A stretch of 64,000 nucleotides of DNA from Sutcliffiella horikoshii DSM 8719 (GCA_001648575.1 LQXN01000058.1:62001-126000); one strand, 5' to 3'; shown: positions 54,538-63,895, numbered from the stretch's first letter. The notes: generated by a model from the letters alone, not told the origin. A program made the numbers and translations.

Positions 54538-55482
54538 ATGAGCATCATCGAGAAATTTCAATCCATCCTCATCTTAATCGCTATTGGGCTTGGCTTATCA
54601 TTAAGCCAGATCCCTTTCATAGAAACACATGCAGATTCATTCATCCTGCCATTCTTACTTTTCATGTTATATGGACTTTTTCTGACCATCCCATTAAAAG
54701 GGCTGAAGCTGGCTTTTAAAGATACACGTTTTCTAAGCACCAGTGTCATCCTCAATTTCCTGTGGACACCGCTGTTGGCATGGGGACTCGGGGCTGTTTT
54801 CCTTTCCGATCACCCTTTTATATGGCTGGGGTTTATCTTATTGCTTGTTACCCCATGTACAGACTGGTATTTAATTTTCACATCGATGGCCAAAGGAAAT
54901 CTCCCCCTTTCCGCCTCCGTCCTGCCAGTCAATTTGATTTTGCAGGTAATCCTGCTGCCAGTTTACCTATTTATTTTTGCAGGCACGATGCAAACTGTCG
55001 GAAGCTCTACCATTATAGAAAGTGTCCTTCTCGTCCTGTTTGTTCCATTTGTTCTTGCTGTGCTGACACGCCGTGGGTTCAAAAAGCGCGGAGATCTTTT
55101 GGATGGGAAAGTCATCCCTTTCTTCGCATCCAGTCAAATTGCTTTTTTGTGCCTCGCCATTGCGGCGATGTTTGCCTCACAAGGTGCTTATTTATTTCAA
55201 CATCTAGAGGTCATCTTACTGATGCTGCTGCCACTCCTATTATTTTTCTTCATTAACTTCCTGGTGGCGCAGGCAGTCGGAAAAGCATCCAAATTCAGCT
55301 ATGAAAATATAGCAAGCTTGAGCATGACCATCATTGCACGAAATTCACCTGTTGCCTTGGCCATTGTCCTTACCGCCTTTCCCGATCAGCCGCTGATCGC
55401 GCTGGCCCTTATCATCGGTCCATTGATTGAGCTACCTGTGTTAGCGGTCATTGCGCAGGTATTATTGAAAATCAGGGGTTAA
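54538..55482 (+). CDS. ACR3/BASS-type permease (arsenic resistance or bile acid:sodium symporter family)
   Basis: A 314-residue protein with ten membrane helices. The conserved PCTDWYLIFTSMAKGN and NLILQVILLPVY after the fourth helix, and ARNSPVALAIVLTAFPDQPLIALAL near helix nine, fit the ACR3 branch of the BASS superfamily, although the ACR3 arsenite Cys is replaced in the PCTDW motif context. No arsR or arsC is near, so arsenite transport is doubtful. The start is ATG 54538 behind AAAGGAG. Divergent from the MacB-like operon with a shared PadR-type operator. Confidence 0.78.
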   Translation: MSIIEKFQSILILIAIGLGLSLSQIPFIETHADSFILPFLLFMLYGLFLTIPLKGLKLAFKDTRFLSTSVILNFLWTPLLAWGLGAVFLSDHPFIWLGFILLLVTPCTDWYLIFTSMAKGNLPLSASVLPVNLILQVILLPVYLFIFAGTMQTVGSSTIIESVLLVLFVPFVLAVLTRRGFKKRGDLLDGKVIPFFASSQIAFLCLAIAAMFASQGAYLFQHLEVILLMLLPLLLFFFINFLVAQAVGKASKFSYENIASLSMTIIARNSPVALAIVLTAFPDQPLIALALIIGPLIELPVLAVIAQVLLKIRG

Positions 55483-55532
55483 GTTTTTGTTATTTTATAT
55501 GGAAAAGCATCTAAATATGGGGAGAGATAAAT

Positions 55533-56081
55533 ATGGAGAAAAAAGTAGTCTGGAATAACGAAGAGCTATACGGTTGTGAATACCTCCAATTAAAGGAAGA
55601 GGCTGAGCGTGTAGTGGTACAAAGCACTGTGATATATGTAGACGAAGAGCCCACCCATGTTCAATACCAGGTAGACTTAGACACCAATTGGATTACAAGA
55701 AAAGTTAAGCTGAGTATTGATAAGCAGTCTGAATTAGAATTACATAGAGACGGCAAAGGAAACTGGTTCAATCAAGACGGAGAAGCATTGGATAATCTAC
55801 AAGGCTGCATAGACATCGATATTTCTGCTACCCCATTCTCCAACTCCTTGCCTATTAACCGGTTGGAATGGACTAGTAACCAAAAAGAGAGCTTCCACAT
55901 GGTCTACATAGATATTCCCTCTCTAGAATTCAGAAAAGTACCCCAAACCTATCAATACCTTCGCGAGGAAGATGGATTGAGGTTTTTTATTTACCGATGT
56001 TACGACTATAAAACTACCATTGCAGTCGATGCAGACGGATTGGTTGTTGATTACCCCGGGGTTTTTAGTAGGCGGGGGTAA
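55533..56081 (+). CDS. Putative glycolipid-binding family protein (DUF1089)
   Basis: A 182-residue all-beta protein with VVWNNEELYGCEYLQLKEE, the VQYQVDLDTNWITRKVKL strands, a CIDIDISATPFSNSLPINRL motif and FFIYRCYDYKTTIAVDADGLVVDYPGVF at the end. This is the pattern of DUF1089 proteins, whose family name implies glycolipid binding. No signal peptide; probably cytoplasmic. Single gene with GGGGAGAGATAAAT start site. Confidence 0.82.
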   Translation: MEKKVVWNNEELYGCEYLQLKEEAERVVVQSTVIYVDEEPTHVQYQVDLDTNWITRKVKLSIDKQSELELHRDGKGNWFNQDGEALDNLQGCIDIDISATPFSNSLPINRLEWTSNQKESFHMVYIDIPSLEFRKVPQTYQYLREEDGLRFFIYRCYDYKTTIAVDADGLVVDYPGVFSRRG

Positions 56082-56244
56082 CAGGGGGACAAGGGGATCG
56101 CTTAGAGAGTAATGGAGAGCTTTGGGCGTCCCCTTTGTCACTCTGAAAATAATAACTCTCTTAGTTGATCCGTTCTTTTACAGATGTTATATCAGTCTTT
56201 GCTCACCGAAACAAATCCCCATCCGGGTTCACTTTTCCAAAATA

Positions 56245-56274
56245 AAAACGCTCCACTATAAGTAGAAGCGTTTT
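56245..56274. terminator. Terminator between convergent genes
   Basis: AAAACGCT (56245-56252) pairs with AGCGTTTT (56267-56274), bordered by T and A tracts. It lies downstream of the minus-strand GntR gene; the rest of 56082-56286 shows no gene. Confidence 0.75.
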
Positions 56275-56286
56275 ACTTACTCTTAT

Positions 56287-56958
56287 CTATTCCCCGCTAC
56301 CTTCTTGATCCGCATAAAACTCATCAATGGCCCGGAGCCAATTGGTGCGGGCTATTTTCGCGGCCGTTCCTTTATCTCGCTGCTCGAATGCTTTTATGAT
56401 GGACTCATGTTCCTCTATAGATGTATCCGTCAATATAATCGACTGATAAAAATAAAGACGCAGGACATGTGCCTGAAGATTGGATACGGAGTTTACGAGA
56501 TATGGATTCTGGGCACTTTCAACGATAAGATTATGGAACTGTTCATCCTGCTTCAAAGCAGAATAAAAATCCCCTTTTTTAATCGCATCAGCGAATTTGG
56601 AATTTATCTTCCGCAATATATCGATGGTTTCTTGAGTGATCAATGGTGTTGCAAGTTCAGCAGCCAAAGCCTGCAGGGCTCCCAACGGAGGAAGGATTTT
56701 CGTTATATCTTCCTTTTTTACAGAGGTGACTTGAGTCCCCACCCCCGGAAACATTTCCACTAAACCTTGAACATTGAGTAATTGCAGTGCCTCACGTATA
56801 GGCGTTCTGCTCACACCTAAAGCTTGTGCAAGTTCTGCATCATTCAGCTTTTCTTTCGGTTGAAGCGTACCATCGATGATCCACTCTTGAATTTGGGCAA
56901 AGGCGCGCTTTTTCGCAGACACACGAGTAGGGGATGAATAATTGGAAGGTATGGGCAT
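56287..56958 (-). CDS. GntR-family regulator (FCD subfamily)
   Basis: A 223-residue protein. The winged HTH (about 15-80) has RAFAQIQEWIIDGTLQPKEKLN, DAELAQALGVSRTPIREALQLL and the wing PGVGTQVTSVKKED. A C-terminal all-helical FCD effector domain (about 95-215) has EQFHNLIVESAQNPYL, with Asp/His metal-ligand pattern. Divergent from brnQ with a run of related palindromes between, so it probably regulates brnQ and itself, with an amino-acid-derived effector unproven. Confidence 0.88.
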   Translation of the reverse strand: MPIPSNYSSPTRVSAKKRAFAQIQEWIIDGTLQPKEKLNDAELAQALGVSRTPIREALQLLNVQGLVEMFPGVGTQVTSVKKEDITKILPPLGALQALAAELATPLITQETIDILRKINSKFADAIKKGDFYSALKQDEQFHNLIVESAQNPYLVNSVSNLQAHVLRLYFYQSIILTDTSIEEHESIIKAFEQRDKGTAAKIARTNWLRAIDEFYADQEGSGE

Positions 56959-57045
56959 TATAAAAAACCACCTTTTATAATTTCAAAAAATAACGGTCAC
57001 GATTGATGTTTTATGTTAAAAGTGTATAGCATTCTGCTTTTAAAT

Positions 57046-57128
57046 ACAATATATTGCATGAAACAACCTTACGTAATATATTGCATAAATATTTTGCATA
57101 TGATATCTTGTGTTATGCAATATATTAC
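57046..57128. promoter_or_regulatory. Three GntR operator motifs between gntR and brnQ
   Basis: ACAATATATTGCATG (57046-57060), GTAATATATTGCATAA (57073-57088) and its exact reverse complement TTATGCAATATATTAC (57113-57128). The last two form a 16-bp inverted repeat with a 24-base spacer. Each motif is itself close to the palindrome TGCAATATATTGCA. Confidence 0.72.
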
Positions 57129-57197
57129 CTTACTAAAATCATTAACTATATAGTTCGGATGTACAACCAGATCACTAAACTGCCAGGGGGAATTAAG

Positions 57198-58550
57198 TTG
57201 ACTAACAAAATGCCTTTTTCATTTGTACTAGCCATTGGGTTTATGCTTTTTGCTTTATTCTTTGGGGCGGGGAATTTAATTTTTCCGGCCATGCTCGGTC
57301 AATCTGCAGGAACAAATATTTGGTCTGCTAATGCGGGCTTTATCGTCACCGGGGTTGGATTACCACTCCTTGGAGTATTAGCGTTGGGATATTCGGGAAA
57401 AAGTGACCTACAGTCCCTGGCAAGCAGGGTCCACCCCGCTTTTGGACTTGCTTTTACCGTTATTTTATATCTTGCAATCGGACCTTTATTTGCAATACCA
57501 AGAACAGGGACTGCTTCCTTCGAAATGGGAATCAGGCCGTTCTTATCAGAAGGGACGAGTACCATTGGTTTATTGATTTTTACCATTCTATTTTTTGGTG
57601 CTACCATCTTCTTTTCCTTGAAGTCTACCAAAATAGTCGATATCGTCGGGAAGGTTTTAACGCCACTGTTGTTAATTTTCATAGGGATCCTTATCGCAAC
57701 AGCCTTTATCTTTCCGATTGGCAGCTTCCAAGCACCTACAGGAAATTATGTAAATGGCTCCTTTTTCACCGGATTCCAAGAAGGGTACCTGACAATGGAT
57801 GCCCTAGCCGCCTTTGTATTCGGTATCGTCGTCATCAACGCCGTAAAAGCAAAAGGTGCAAAAACGAAAAAGGAAATCATGATCGCTGTAGCGAAAGCAG
57901 GCAGTATAGCTGCAGGGCTTCTTGCCATCATTTACACCTCCCTATCCTATATTGGCGCTTCAAGTGTAGGGGTATTTGGACAATTAGAAAATGGAGGGGC
58001 CGTGCTATCAGGTGCATCCAATCACTTTTTCGGAGCCTACGGGGGACTTTTGCTTAGTTTAATCGTTATTGCCGCTTGCTTAACAACAAGTATCGGCCTG
58101 ATCATTTCATGTTCTTCCTATTTCAATAAGCTATTGCCAAGCATTCCTTACAAAACCTTTGTCATCCTGTTATCTACGATCAGTGCCATTTTTGCAAACG
58201 TGGGCTTAACTCAATTAATCGCCGTATCCGTACCGGTGTTAGTTGCTATCTATCCATTTGTTGTCTGTCTGATGGCCTTAACCTTCTTGCATTCATTCTT
58301 TGACGGGCGGAAAGAAGTCTATCAAGGAAGCATGATTTTCACTTCCATCGTTGCAATAACGGACGCGTTGAAGGCAGCAGGTATGAGCATTGCGCCTGTT
58401 GAAAACCTTTTTGGTACAATTCTTCCTTTATATGATGTAGGTTTAGGATGGATTTTTCCGGCGATTATCGGTGGTGTGTTGGGGTATGTTTGGGGGAAGG
58501 TTAGAAAAGAACAGCCGCAACGTGTGCAGCTTGAAAGAGAAGCAAGTTAA
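57198..58550 (+). CDS. brnQ: Branched-chain amino acid transporter BrnQ
   Basis: A 450-residue transporter with 12 membrane helices of the LIVCS family. Signatures are ALFFGAGNLIFPAMLG near the start, GPLFAIPRTGTASFEMG, FGIVVINAVKAKG and ACLTTSIGLIISCSSYFN. It imports leucine, isoleucine and valine with sodium. TTG 57198 with AGGGGG eight bases upstream is the likely start; the open frame reaching to 57054 runs through the operators. Controlled by the divergent GntR regulator, by inference. Confidence 0.93.
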   Translation: MTNKMPFSFVLAIGFMLFALFFGAGNLIFPAMLGQSAGTNIWSANAGFIVTGVGLPLLGVLALGYSGKSDLQSLASRVHPAFGLAFTVILYLAIGPLFAIPRTGTASFEMGIRPFLSEGTSTIGLLIFTILFFGATIFFSLKSTKIVDIVGKVLTPLLLIFIGILIATAFIFPIGSFQAPTGNYVNGSFFTGFQEGYLTMDALAAFVFGIVVINAVKAKGAKTKKEIMIAVAKAGSIAAGLLAIIYTSLSYIGASSVGVFGQLENGGAVLSGASNHFFGAYGGLLLSLIVIAACLTTSIGLIISCSSYFNKLLPSIPYKTFVILLSTISAIFANVGLTQLIAVSVPVLVAIYPFVVCLMALTFLHSFFDGRKEVYQGSMIFTSIVAITDALKAAGMSIAPVENLFGTILPLYDVGLGWIFPAIIGGVLGYVWGKVRKEQPQRVQLEREAS

Positions 58551-58602
58551 TTAATTCTGAAAAGACTTTATTGTAATAGTACATTATAGATATATAGTAA
58601 CC

Positions 58603-58643
58603 AAGGTAGGTAAAGAAAGTTCTCCTTGCTCTTTACCTACCTT
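58603..58643. terminator. Bidirectional terminator after brnQ
   Basis: AAGGTAGGTAAAGA (58603-58616) pairs with TCTTTACCTACCTT (58630-58643), a 14-bp perfect stem between convergent genes. Confidence 0.88.
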
Positions 58644-58705
58644 TATATAACGTAAAATTTTGCTTCAATCTAACCAATTTGACGTCATGGGAAATGCTCG
58701 ACCAC

Positions 58706-59506
58706 TTAAATAAAATTTAGAAATACAATGCCAAGGACTGCTGATAAGGCTGCTCCTACTGCTATTGAAATTAGCGCAAATATCCAATGATCTTTTATAG
58801 ATTCAAATATCCCTTGTGGTGTAAATCCATAAATATGAAGCCATTTACTTTTTGTCTTTAGACTCTTATCAATAACTCGTTCAAGTATTGAGTGAAAGAT
58901 GTCCACTTTTCTAAGTGTTGAGCGATGTAATTCGACATAATTTAATTCTTCAAAAGCTTTTGCCTCTTCTGCACCGCTTAAAAAATCTTTTTTAGTAATA
59001 TTATTTAGTTCTATCAACTTTTCTAATCGAGGGTGATCTGCATAATCTGCATAAATATCCATTAGTTTCCTTGCTAAATCAAATTTCTGAGAATCAGGTA
59101 TTGAAGTTGGTTTTCCTCCTAATACACTAAATCTATGATCTATAGCTTGAAATCCATAGTTTATATCCCTCATATTCCAATGAACCCAATTATAGTTTAA
59201 ATGAGTTTTAACAAATTTATAAAATTCACCTAACATAATTTTTTCAAGTTCATCATAATGAATTTCAATTTTTGATAAATAGCCTTTCTTCTCTGCAACC
59301 TTATGGATAGAAAAAGTTTCAGTTTGTCCGGTATTAAAATACCTTACAGCTATAGAAGTAATTCTAGGTGTTCTACCATCTTTAATGTCATAGAAACTCT
59401 CACATGAGTAATGAATAATTAATAAATGAGCTGCATTATCTATTAAATTGCTAATTTCAATTAAAGCTTTTCTTCTTTTGTTCAACCTATGTTTAGTATT
59501 AACCAT
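58706..59506 (-). CDS. Unrecognised protein with C-terminal membrane hairpin, candidate SOS-regulated effector
   Basis: A 266-residue protein that I cannot place in a family. The N-terminal half (about 25-135) is alpha/beta with HLLIIHYSCESFYD, TPRITSIAVRYFNTGQTETFSIH and YNWVHWNMRDINYGFQAIDHRF. The last could be compared with DnaQ-like nuclease folds, but the acidic DEDD set is not convincing. The middle is helical with ELHRSTLRKVDIFHSILE. One or two membrane helices end the protein (WIFALISIAVGAALSAVLGIV). ATG 59506 has GGAGGGG upstream. Base composition is AT-richer than its neighbours. It stands alone behind a promoter flanked by two LexA-like boxes in inverted orientation. Confidence 0.72.
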   Translation of the reverse strand: MVNTKHRLNKRRKALIEISNLIDNAAHLLIIHYSCESFYDIKDGRTPRITSIAVRYFNTGQTETFSIHKVAEKKGYLSKIEIHYDELEKIMLGEFYKFVKTHLNYNWVHWNMRDINYGFQAIDHRFSVLGGKPTSIPDSQKFDLARKLMDIYADYADHPRLEKLIELNNITKKDFLSGAEEAKAFEELNYVELHRSTLRKVDIFHSILERVIDKSLKTKSKWLHIYGFTPQGIFESIKDHWIFALISIAVGAALSAVLGIVFLNFI

Positions 59507-59523
59507 TATTCCCCTCCAAAACA

Positions 59524-59568
59524 AAAACATCCGTTCGCTTATTATAATTATAAGCGAACGGATGTTAA
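59524..59568 (-). promoter_or_regulatory. Promoter embedded in a 41-base inverted repeat with two LexA-like boxes
   Basis: Minus strand TTAACA (59563-59568), 16 bases, TATAAT (59541-59546). Two 17-base arms, 59526-59542 and 59550-59566, are exactly complementary with a 7-base centre. Each arm carries CGAACGGATGTT, a LexA (CGAACRNRYGTTYC) match: 13 of 14 for the copy nearer the gene and 12 of 14 for the other. One box covers the -35 side, the other the start site. Confidence 0.68.
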
Positions 59569-59749
59569 ATTTCCATATTTAAACAACTTTATTATCTGTT
59601 AACAATCCGTTGTTAAAGTACAAAAAAATCGGAAACTATAGTTTCATCTACTATCCAAACAAGTGGAAACTGAAAATAGAATAATTTAATTAATGAAATC
59701 TAGATAACCTGGGTTCTATTTTAAGTCTTGAAAACCCACTCCTTACATT

Positions 59750-60466
59750 CTAATTAACTTCCTCAATAACTTTTTTATCGCCCTTCTCATCCACTATCAT
59801 TACTTTTGCTTCTTTCACTGGACTAATCGAATACCAAAACCTTTTGTTTCCTTCAACAGTAATTATTTTCGCTTGCTCATCGCCTGCATACACTTCTTCT
59901 ATTGAGTCATCTCTTAATAAACCAGAATATATATATGGTTTTTCGCTCATTGATGACCAGTTCAACCTTGAATTCCACTGTGCTCCCCTAGTTTGTTTCC
60001 ATTGCCATTGATTATCTTGTTTCTCAAAATAAGCGATGAAAATCTGCTCGCCTTGACTATTATTCTCTTTAAAAATTGCAATAGCATCATCGTTATGAAC
60101 AAGATTAAGCTCTGAATGAATAAGTGCGTACGAATAGATATTTTCGTTTCTATGCATTTTTTCCATTTCTTTATGAAAAAATCCTTCAAACTTTTCTATA
60201 TCAGAGATTGTGGTATTTTTAAAATTTTCACCAATTGGTATAAAGACAACCCAAAATAATAGGATTGCTGCTAAACCTGCTAACCCTGCTACTATCCTTT
60301 TGGTTGCATCTCCTCTTTTCCGTCTTGATTCAATGCTCCGTGAGAAAGTCATAAGATTTTCATGTATTTTATTTTGTTTATTTATATCAAACTCCTTCTT
60401 AAAGTCTGGCTTAGGAAGGGATTTTATTTCATCCACTAATTGATTTTCCCACTCATTCTCTTTCAT
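59750..60466 (-). CDS. Anti-sigma-like membrane protein paired with the third ECF factor
   Basis: A 238-residue protein. A charged N-terminus (about 1-55) is followed by one membrane helix at about 58-77 (IVAGLAGLAAILLFWVVFIP). An extracytoplasmic domain follows with WQWKQTRGAQWNSRLNWSS and a Lys/Glu-rich end. It overlaps the sigma gene by 14 bases. Family not recognised; the anti-sigma role is inferred from topology and coupling. Confidence 0.75.
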   Translation of the reverse strand: MKENEWENQLVDEIKSLPKPDFKKEFDINKQNKIHENLMTFSRSIESRRKRGDATKRIVAGLAGLAAILLFWVVFIPIGENFKNTTISDIEKFEGFFHKEMEKMHRNENIYSYALIHSELNLVHNDDAIAIFKENNSQGEQIFIAYFEKQDNQWQWKQTRGAQWNSRLNWSSMSEKPYIYSGLLRDDSIEEVYAGDEQAKIITVEGNKRFWYSISPVKEAKVMIVDEKGDKKVIEEVN

Positions 60467-60965
60467 CCTGAATGGCCCCCTTCTTTTCCCTTAAAGTCTT
60501 TAAGGCTCGGTGATAAGTAATACGAACCTTATTTTCATTCCATTGTAAAATGTCTGCTGTTTCGGAAACAGACAATTCCTTTATCGCTCTGAGGATAATC
60601 ACATCACGGTAATTTGACTTTAATGAATGAATTACTTGATATAATACTCGATTATTTTCGTTCAGTTGAAGCAAATTCTCCGGTGTGTTTCCATCTTTAG
60701 TTTCATAACCTGTGTAACTAAAAACATTTTTAAGTTTAGTCCGTTTTCTTTTTCTGATTTCATCAATACCAACATTTCGTGCAATGGACAAAAGCCAGGT
60801 TTTCACGCTAGATTTTGATTGGTATGTATCAAATCCTTTGATAGCACGCATAAATACTTCTTGAACCAAATCATCTATATCCCCAGATCCAACATAATAA
60901 AGTAAGAAATGGTATATGTCTTTGTTGTATTGATAGAACCATTCCGAAATCTTGTCACTGATCAT
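60453..60965 (-). CDS. ECF-family RNA polymerase sigma factor
   Basis: A 170-residue protein. Region 2 has YYVGSGDIDDLVQEVFMRAIKGFDTY and TWLLSIARNVGIDEIRKRKR. Region 4 has YRDVIILRAIKELSVSETADIL and NENKVRITYHRALKTLRE. Clearly related to the sigma factor at 22824. The start is ATG 60965. Promoter with TGAAAT and CGAC upstream indicates likely autoregulation. Confidence 0.92.
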   Translation of the reverse strand: MISDKISEWFYQYNKDIYHFLLYYVGSGDIDDLVQEVFMRAIKGFDTYQSKSSVKTWLLSIARNVGIDEIRKRKRTKLKNVFSYTGYETKDGNTPENLLQLNENNRVLYQVIHSLKSNYRDVIILRAIKELSVSETADILQWNENKVRITYHRALKTLREKKGAIQDERE

Positions 60966-60998
60966 CCATTTCTCCCCCGATATTTTAGTCCTTAATTA

Positions 60999-61025
60999 GT
61001 CGAATTAACTGCCTTCATTATTTCA
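60999..61025 (-). promoter_or_regulatory. ECF-type promoter, probably autoregulatory
   Basis: Minus strand TGAAAT (61020-61025), 17 bases, CGAC (60999-61002), about 35 bases before the sigma start. -35 matches ECF TGAAAC at five of six positions. Confidence 0.55.
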
Positions 61026-61102
61026 TTTTAAGATAAAAAAAACTTTTATTTTTCATTTCTAACCTCTTTTACAATTGGGACAGACAAAGTATATAATTAC
61101 AA

Positions 61103-61147
61103 AAAAACACACGTGTTTCGAAATACTCGAAACACGTGTGTTTTTTT
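61103..61147 (-). terminator. Terminator of glmS
   Basis: Long stem of about 19 bp (ACACGTGTTTCGA and complement) ending in a T run on the minus strand, and an A run on the other side. Confidence 0.95.
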
Positions 61148-61152
61148 TAATA

Positions 61153-62958
61153 TTATTCCACCGTTACACTCTTAGCAAGGTTACGTGGCTTATCTACGTC
61201 ACAATCTCTGTGAAGTGCTGCGTAGTAAGAGATCAGCTGCAACGGAATGACAGAAACTAGTGGAGAAAGCAGTTCGTTTACTTGTGGTACAACGAAGCTG
61301 TCTTCTTCTGTTTCTAGGCCTTTCATGGAGATGATACAAGGATTGGCACCGCGTGCTACTACCTCTTTGACGTTACCGCGGATGGATAGGTCCACTTGTT
61401 CTTGTGTGGAGATGGCGATAACTGGTGTACCATTTTCGATTAGGGCGATTGTTCCGTGTTTCAGTTCTCCACCAGCAAATCCTTCTGCTTGGATGTAGGA
61501 GATTTCTTTTAGTTTCAGTGCACCTTCAAGGCCTACGTAATAATCCATTGTACGGCCGATGAAGAAGCAGTTTCTTGTTGTAGATAAGAATTTGCGCGCA
61601 ATGTCTTCAAATTCTTCTTTTGCGTCACATAGTACTTCCATTGCATTTGCAACGATTCCCAGGTCTTGCACTAGGTCGAATTCTAGTCCGTGTCCTTTTG
61701 CTTCTGCAAGCACAGATGCAAAGATCGATAGTACGCCTAGTTGTGCTGTGTAAGCTTTTGTGGAAGCTACGGCAATTTCAGGACCTGCGTGAAGTAGCAA
61801 GGTGAAATCCGCTTCACGGGAAAGTGTGGATCCTTGTACGTTTGTAACGGTAAGTGCCGGGTAGCCAAGCTCTTTCACTTGTACAAGTACTGCACGGCTG
61901 TCCGCTGTTTCTCCACTTTGAGAGATGAAGATGAATAGCGGTTTTTCAGATAAAATTGGCATGTTGTAGTTGAATTCACTTGCTACGTGTACTTCTACAG
62001 GTACCTTCGCAAGCTTTTCAATCATTTGCGCTCCAACAAGACCTGCGTGGTAGCTTGTTCCTGCTGCCACGATGTATAGGCGGTCGGATTGTTTCACTGC
62101 ATTGATGATGTCCTCATCAATCGTTAACTCGCCGTTTTCGTTTTGGTATTTCTGGATGAGCTTACGGATTACTAATGGTTGCTCATCGATTTCTTTTAAC
62201 ATGTAATGTGGGTATGTGCCTTTTTCAATATCACTTGCATCAAGTTCCGCTGTGTACGGAGCACGCTCAACGATTTCACCGTTCAGCTTTTTGATTGTTA
62301 CCGCTTCTTTTTTCACGATAACCATTTCTTTGTCCATAAGTTCAACGAATTGGTCTGTTACTTGAATCATTGCCATTGCATCACTTGCCACAACGTTGAA
62401 GTCGCCTTTTCCTACTCCAACTAGTAACGGGCTCTTGTTTTTCCCTACATAGATTGTTTCTGGATCTTCGTTGTCCAGCAATGCAATCGCGTAAGAACCT
62501 TTTAAGATAGCAAGTGTGCGACGCATCGCTTCTTCCACATGCTGGCCTTCGTTCGCAAATTTTTCGATGATCTGTACGACTACTTCTGTATCTGTTTCAC
62601 TTAACAGCTCAACGCCTTGTAAGTGTTCACGTTTTAATTGTGCATAGTTCTCGATGACACCGTTGTGTACAAGTGTAAAGCGACCAGACGTGCTTTGGTG
62701 TGGATGCGCATTTACATGGCTTGGTACACCGTGGGTTGCCCAGCGAGTGTGGCCTATTCCCGTCGTCGCCATTACGTCATTGTCGACAACATTGCGAAGG
62801 TCCGCTATACGGCCTTTTTCCTTGAATACGTGCACGCCGCCCTCGTTCATCACTGCGATACCAGCAGAGTCATATCCACGGTATTCAAGCTTTTCAAGAC
62901 CTTTTAAAAGAATTTCCTTTGTATCCTGTGTTCCGATATATCCTACGATTCCGCACAT
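61153..62958 (-). CDS. glmS: Glutamine-fructose-6-phosphate aminotransferase GlmS
   Basis: A 601-residue enzyme that makes glucosamine-6-phosphate, the first step to peptidoglycan precursors. The N-terminal class II glutaminase begins MCGIVGYIG with nucleophile Cys2 and continues with [10 protein letters not shown] and TRWATHGVP. Two SIS sugar-isomerase domains follow (about 285-420 and 455-590), with [19 protein letters not shown] and the C-terminal [13 protein letters not shown]. The start is ATG 62958 behind GGAGGAAAC; an open frame extends to 63030 but the Met-Cys start is required for activity. Preceded by a glmS ribozyme. Confidence 0.97.
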   Translation of the reverse strand: MCGIVGYIGTQDTKEILLKGLEKLEYRGYDSAGIAVMNEGGVHVFKEKGRIADLRNVVDNDVMATTGIGHTRWATHGVPSHVNAHPHQSTSGRFTLVHNGVIENYAQLKREHLQGVELLSETDTEVVVQIIEKFANEGQHVEEAMRRTLAILKGSYAIALLDNEDPETIYVGKNKSPLLVGVGKGDFNVVASDAMAMIQVTDQFVELMDKEMVIVKKEAVTIKKLNGEIVERAPYTAELDASDIEKGTYPHYMLKEIDEQPLVIRKLIQKYQNENGELTIDEDIINAVKQSDRLYIVAAGTSYHAGLVGAQMIEKLAKVPVEVHVASEFNYNMPILSEKPLFIFISQSGETADSRAVLVQVKELGYPALTVTNVQGSTLSREADFTLLLHAGPEIAVASTKAYTAQLGVLSIFASVLAEAKGHGLEFDLVQDLGIVANAMEVLCDAKEEFEDIARKFLSTTRNCFFIGRTMDYYVGLEGALKLKEISYIQAEGFAGGELKHGTIALIENGTPVIAISTQEQVDLSIRGNVKEVVARGANPCIISMKGLETEEDSFVVPQVNELLSPLVSVIPLQLISYYAALHRDCDVDKPRNLAKSVTVE

Positions 62959-63039
62959 AAATAGTTTCCTCCCTAGAGTTGCAGGGACAAGAAAGCACAC
63001 CATAGTAAGGGGACAGTCTTGCCCCCACATTACCTATAA

Positions 63040-63210
63040 AATTATTTGTAATCATAGTAACAGTCTTTGTACAAAAAGTTGCCTTTATGCTTTAAACTGT
63101 CCCTAGAGTCGGTTGTGATTGGCAACCGGGAGGCATCCGCCGATAGATCGATAAACCTCCTCCTCGTCAACTAAGCGTTGTTTCGTCCGTAGCTTAGTTC
63201 AGGCGCTTGT
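63040..63210 (-). ncRNA. glmS ribozyme-riboswitch
   Basis: Read on the minus strand, AGCGCC (63202-63207) is the cleavage site, between A63207 and G63206. Conserved segments GACGAGGAGGAGGTTTATCG and GGCGGATGCCTCCCGG follow, then CAACCGACTCTAGGGACAGT. This matches the core of the B. subtilis glmS ribozyme, which self-cleaves with glucosamine-6-phosphate and lowers glmS expression. The P3/P4 part (63050-63110) differs from B. subtilis, and about 80 bases separate it from the start codon. Confidence 0.95.
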
Positions 63211-63352
63211 GTATATAGTTATTGTGGGACTTTAATGCTCCTTTCCATTCTTGAATAGCAACAAATAATATCTTACCTTCCATACCCTGATTCGTCAACA
63301 ATTATGTGGGGTTTTACCAATTTCTTGATGGTCTTTGTTGACTTATTTGTAC

Positions 63353-63415
63353 AATCCCTTCATAAAAAACGGGAATCCCTTCACCAAGGGAGCACATCCA
63401 ATCACAACATGGTCA
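63353..63415. repeat. 21-bp repeats with core AATCCCTTCA, block 1
   Basis: Units begin at 63353, 63374 and about 63395, exactly 21 bases apart. The third unit has degenerated. Same core as blocks 2 and 3. Confidence 0.75.
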
Positions 63416-63457
63416 CATTCGCTCTCTTTTTCATTGTCGTTCTACCACTTGAGCATT

Positions 63458-63583
63458 AATCCCGTCACTATCTGGTTGATTCCCTTCATAACAGTGAAAA
63501 ATCACGTCATAACTGGTGATAATTCCGTCATAACCCTCCATAATCCCGTCACAGCGATTAATTATAGATACATAAATATCGTG
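63458..63583. repeat. 21-bp repeats with core AATCCCGTCAC, block 2
   Basis: Units start at 63458, 63479, 63500, 63521 and 63542, with a degraded unit at about 63563. The register is exactly 21 bases. Core variants are AATCCCGTCAC, ATTCCCTTCAT, AATCACGTCAT and AATTCCGTCAT. Confidence 0.9.
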
Positions 63584-63593
63584 GTAATAATAA

Positions 63594-63640
63594 AAAGATA
63601 TGCATCCACCGCTCGATAAGTGCGGTATATGCATATCTTT
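63594..63640. terminator. Bidirectional terminator-like hairpin
   Basis: AAAGATATGCAT (63594-63605) pairs with ATGCATATCTTT (63629-63640); inner CCGC/GCGG extends the stem. There is no gene nearby to terminate within the window on the plus strand. Confidence 0.6.
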
Positions 63641-63773
63641 CTCGTTTATGCGATTCTTATTCCGTACCCATCTCCGTACGCACCCACACTGCCCTACATT
63701 AATAGGCTTTACGCACTCATCCCGCATTGCTACTGGGTTGGTATTTTGGACATGGCATGGATCATTGGTTTGG

Positions 63774-63853
63774 TCCTTCCCGGAAGGAACCACAAGATTA
63801 CGGTCATTGTCCCTCCTTCCCAAAAGGACTCACAAGAATACGGTCTTTGCCGC
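63774..63853. repeat. Two 40-bp direct repeats
   Basis: TCCTTCCC-x2-AAGGA..CACAAGA-x-TACGGTC-x-TTG begins at 63774 and again at 63814. It sits among the 21-bp blocks and recalls the 40-bp dimers of the array at 8641. Confidence 0.75.
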
Positions 63854-63895
63854 TCTTTTCCGCTTCCATTTCTTCGATTTTTGATTAATTCGTTC

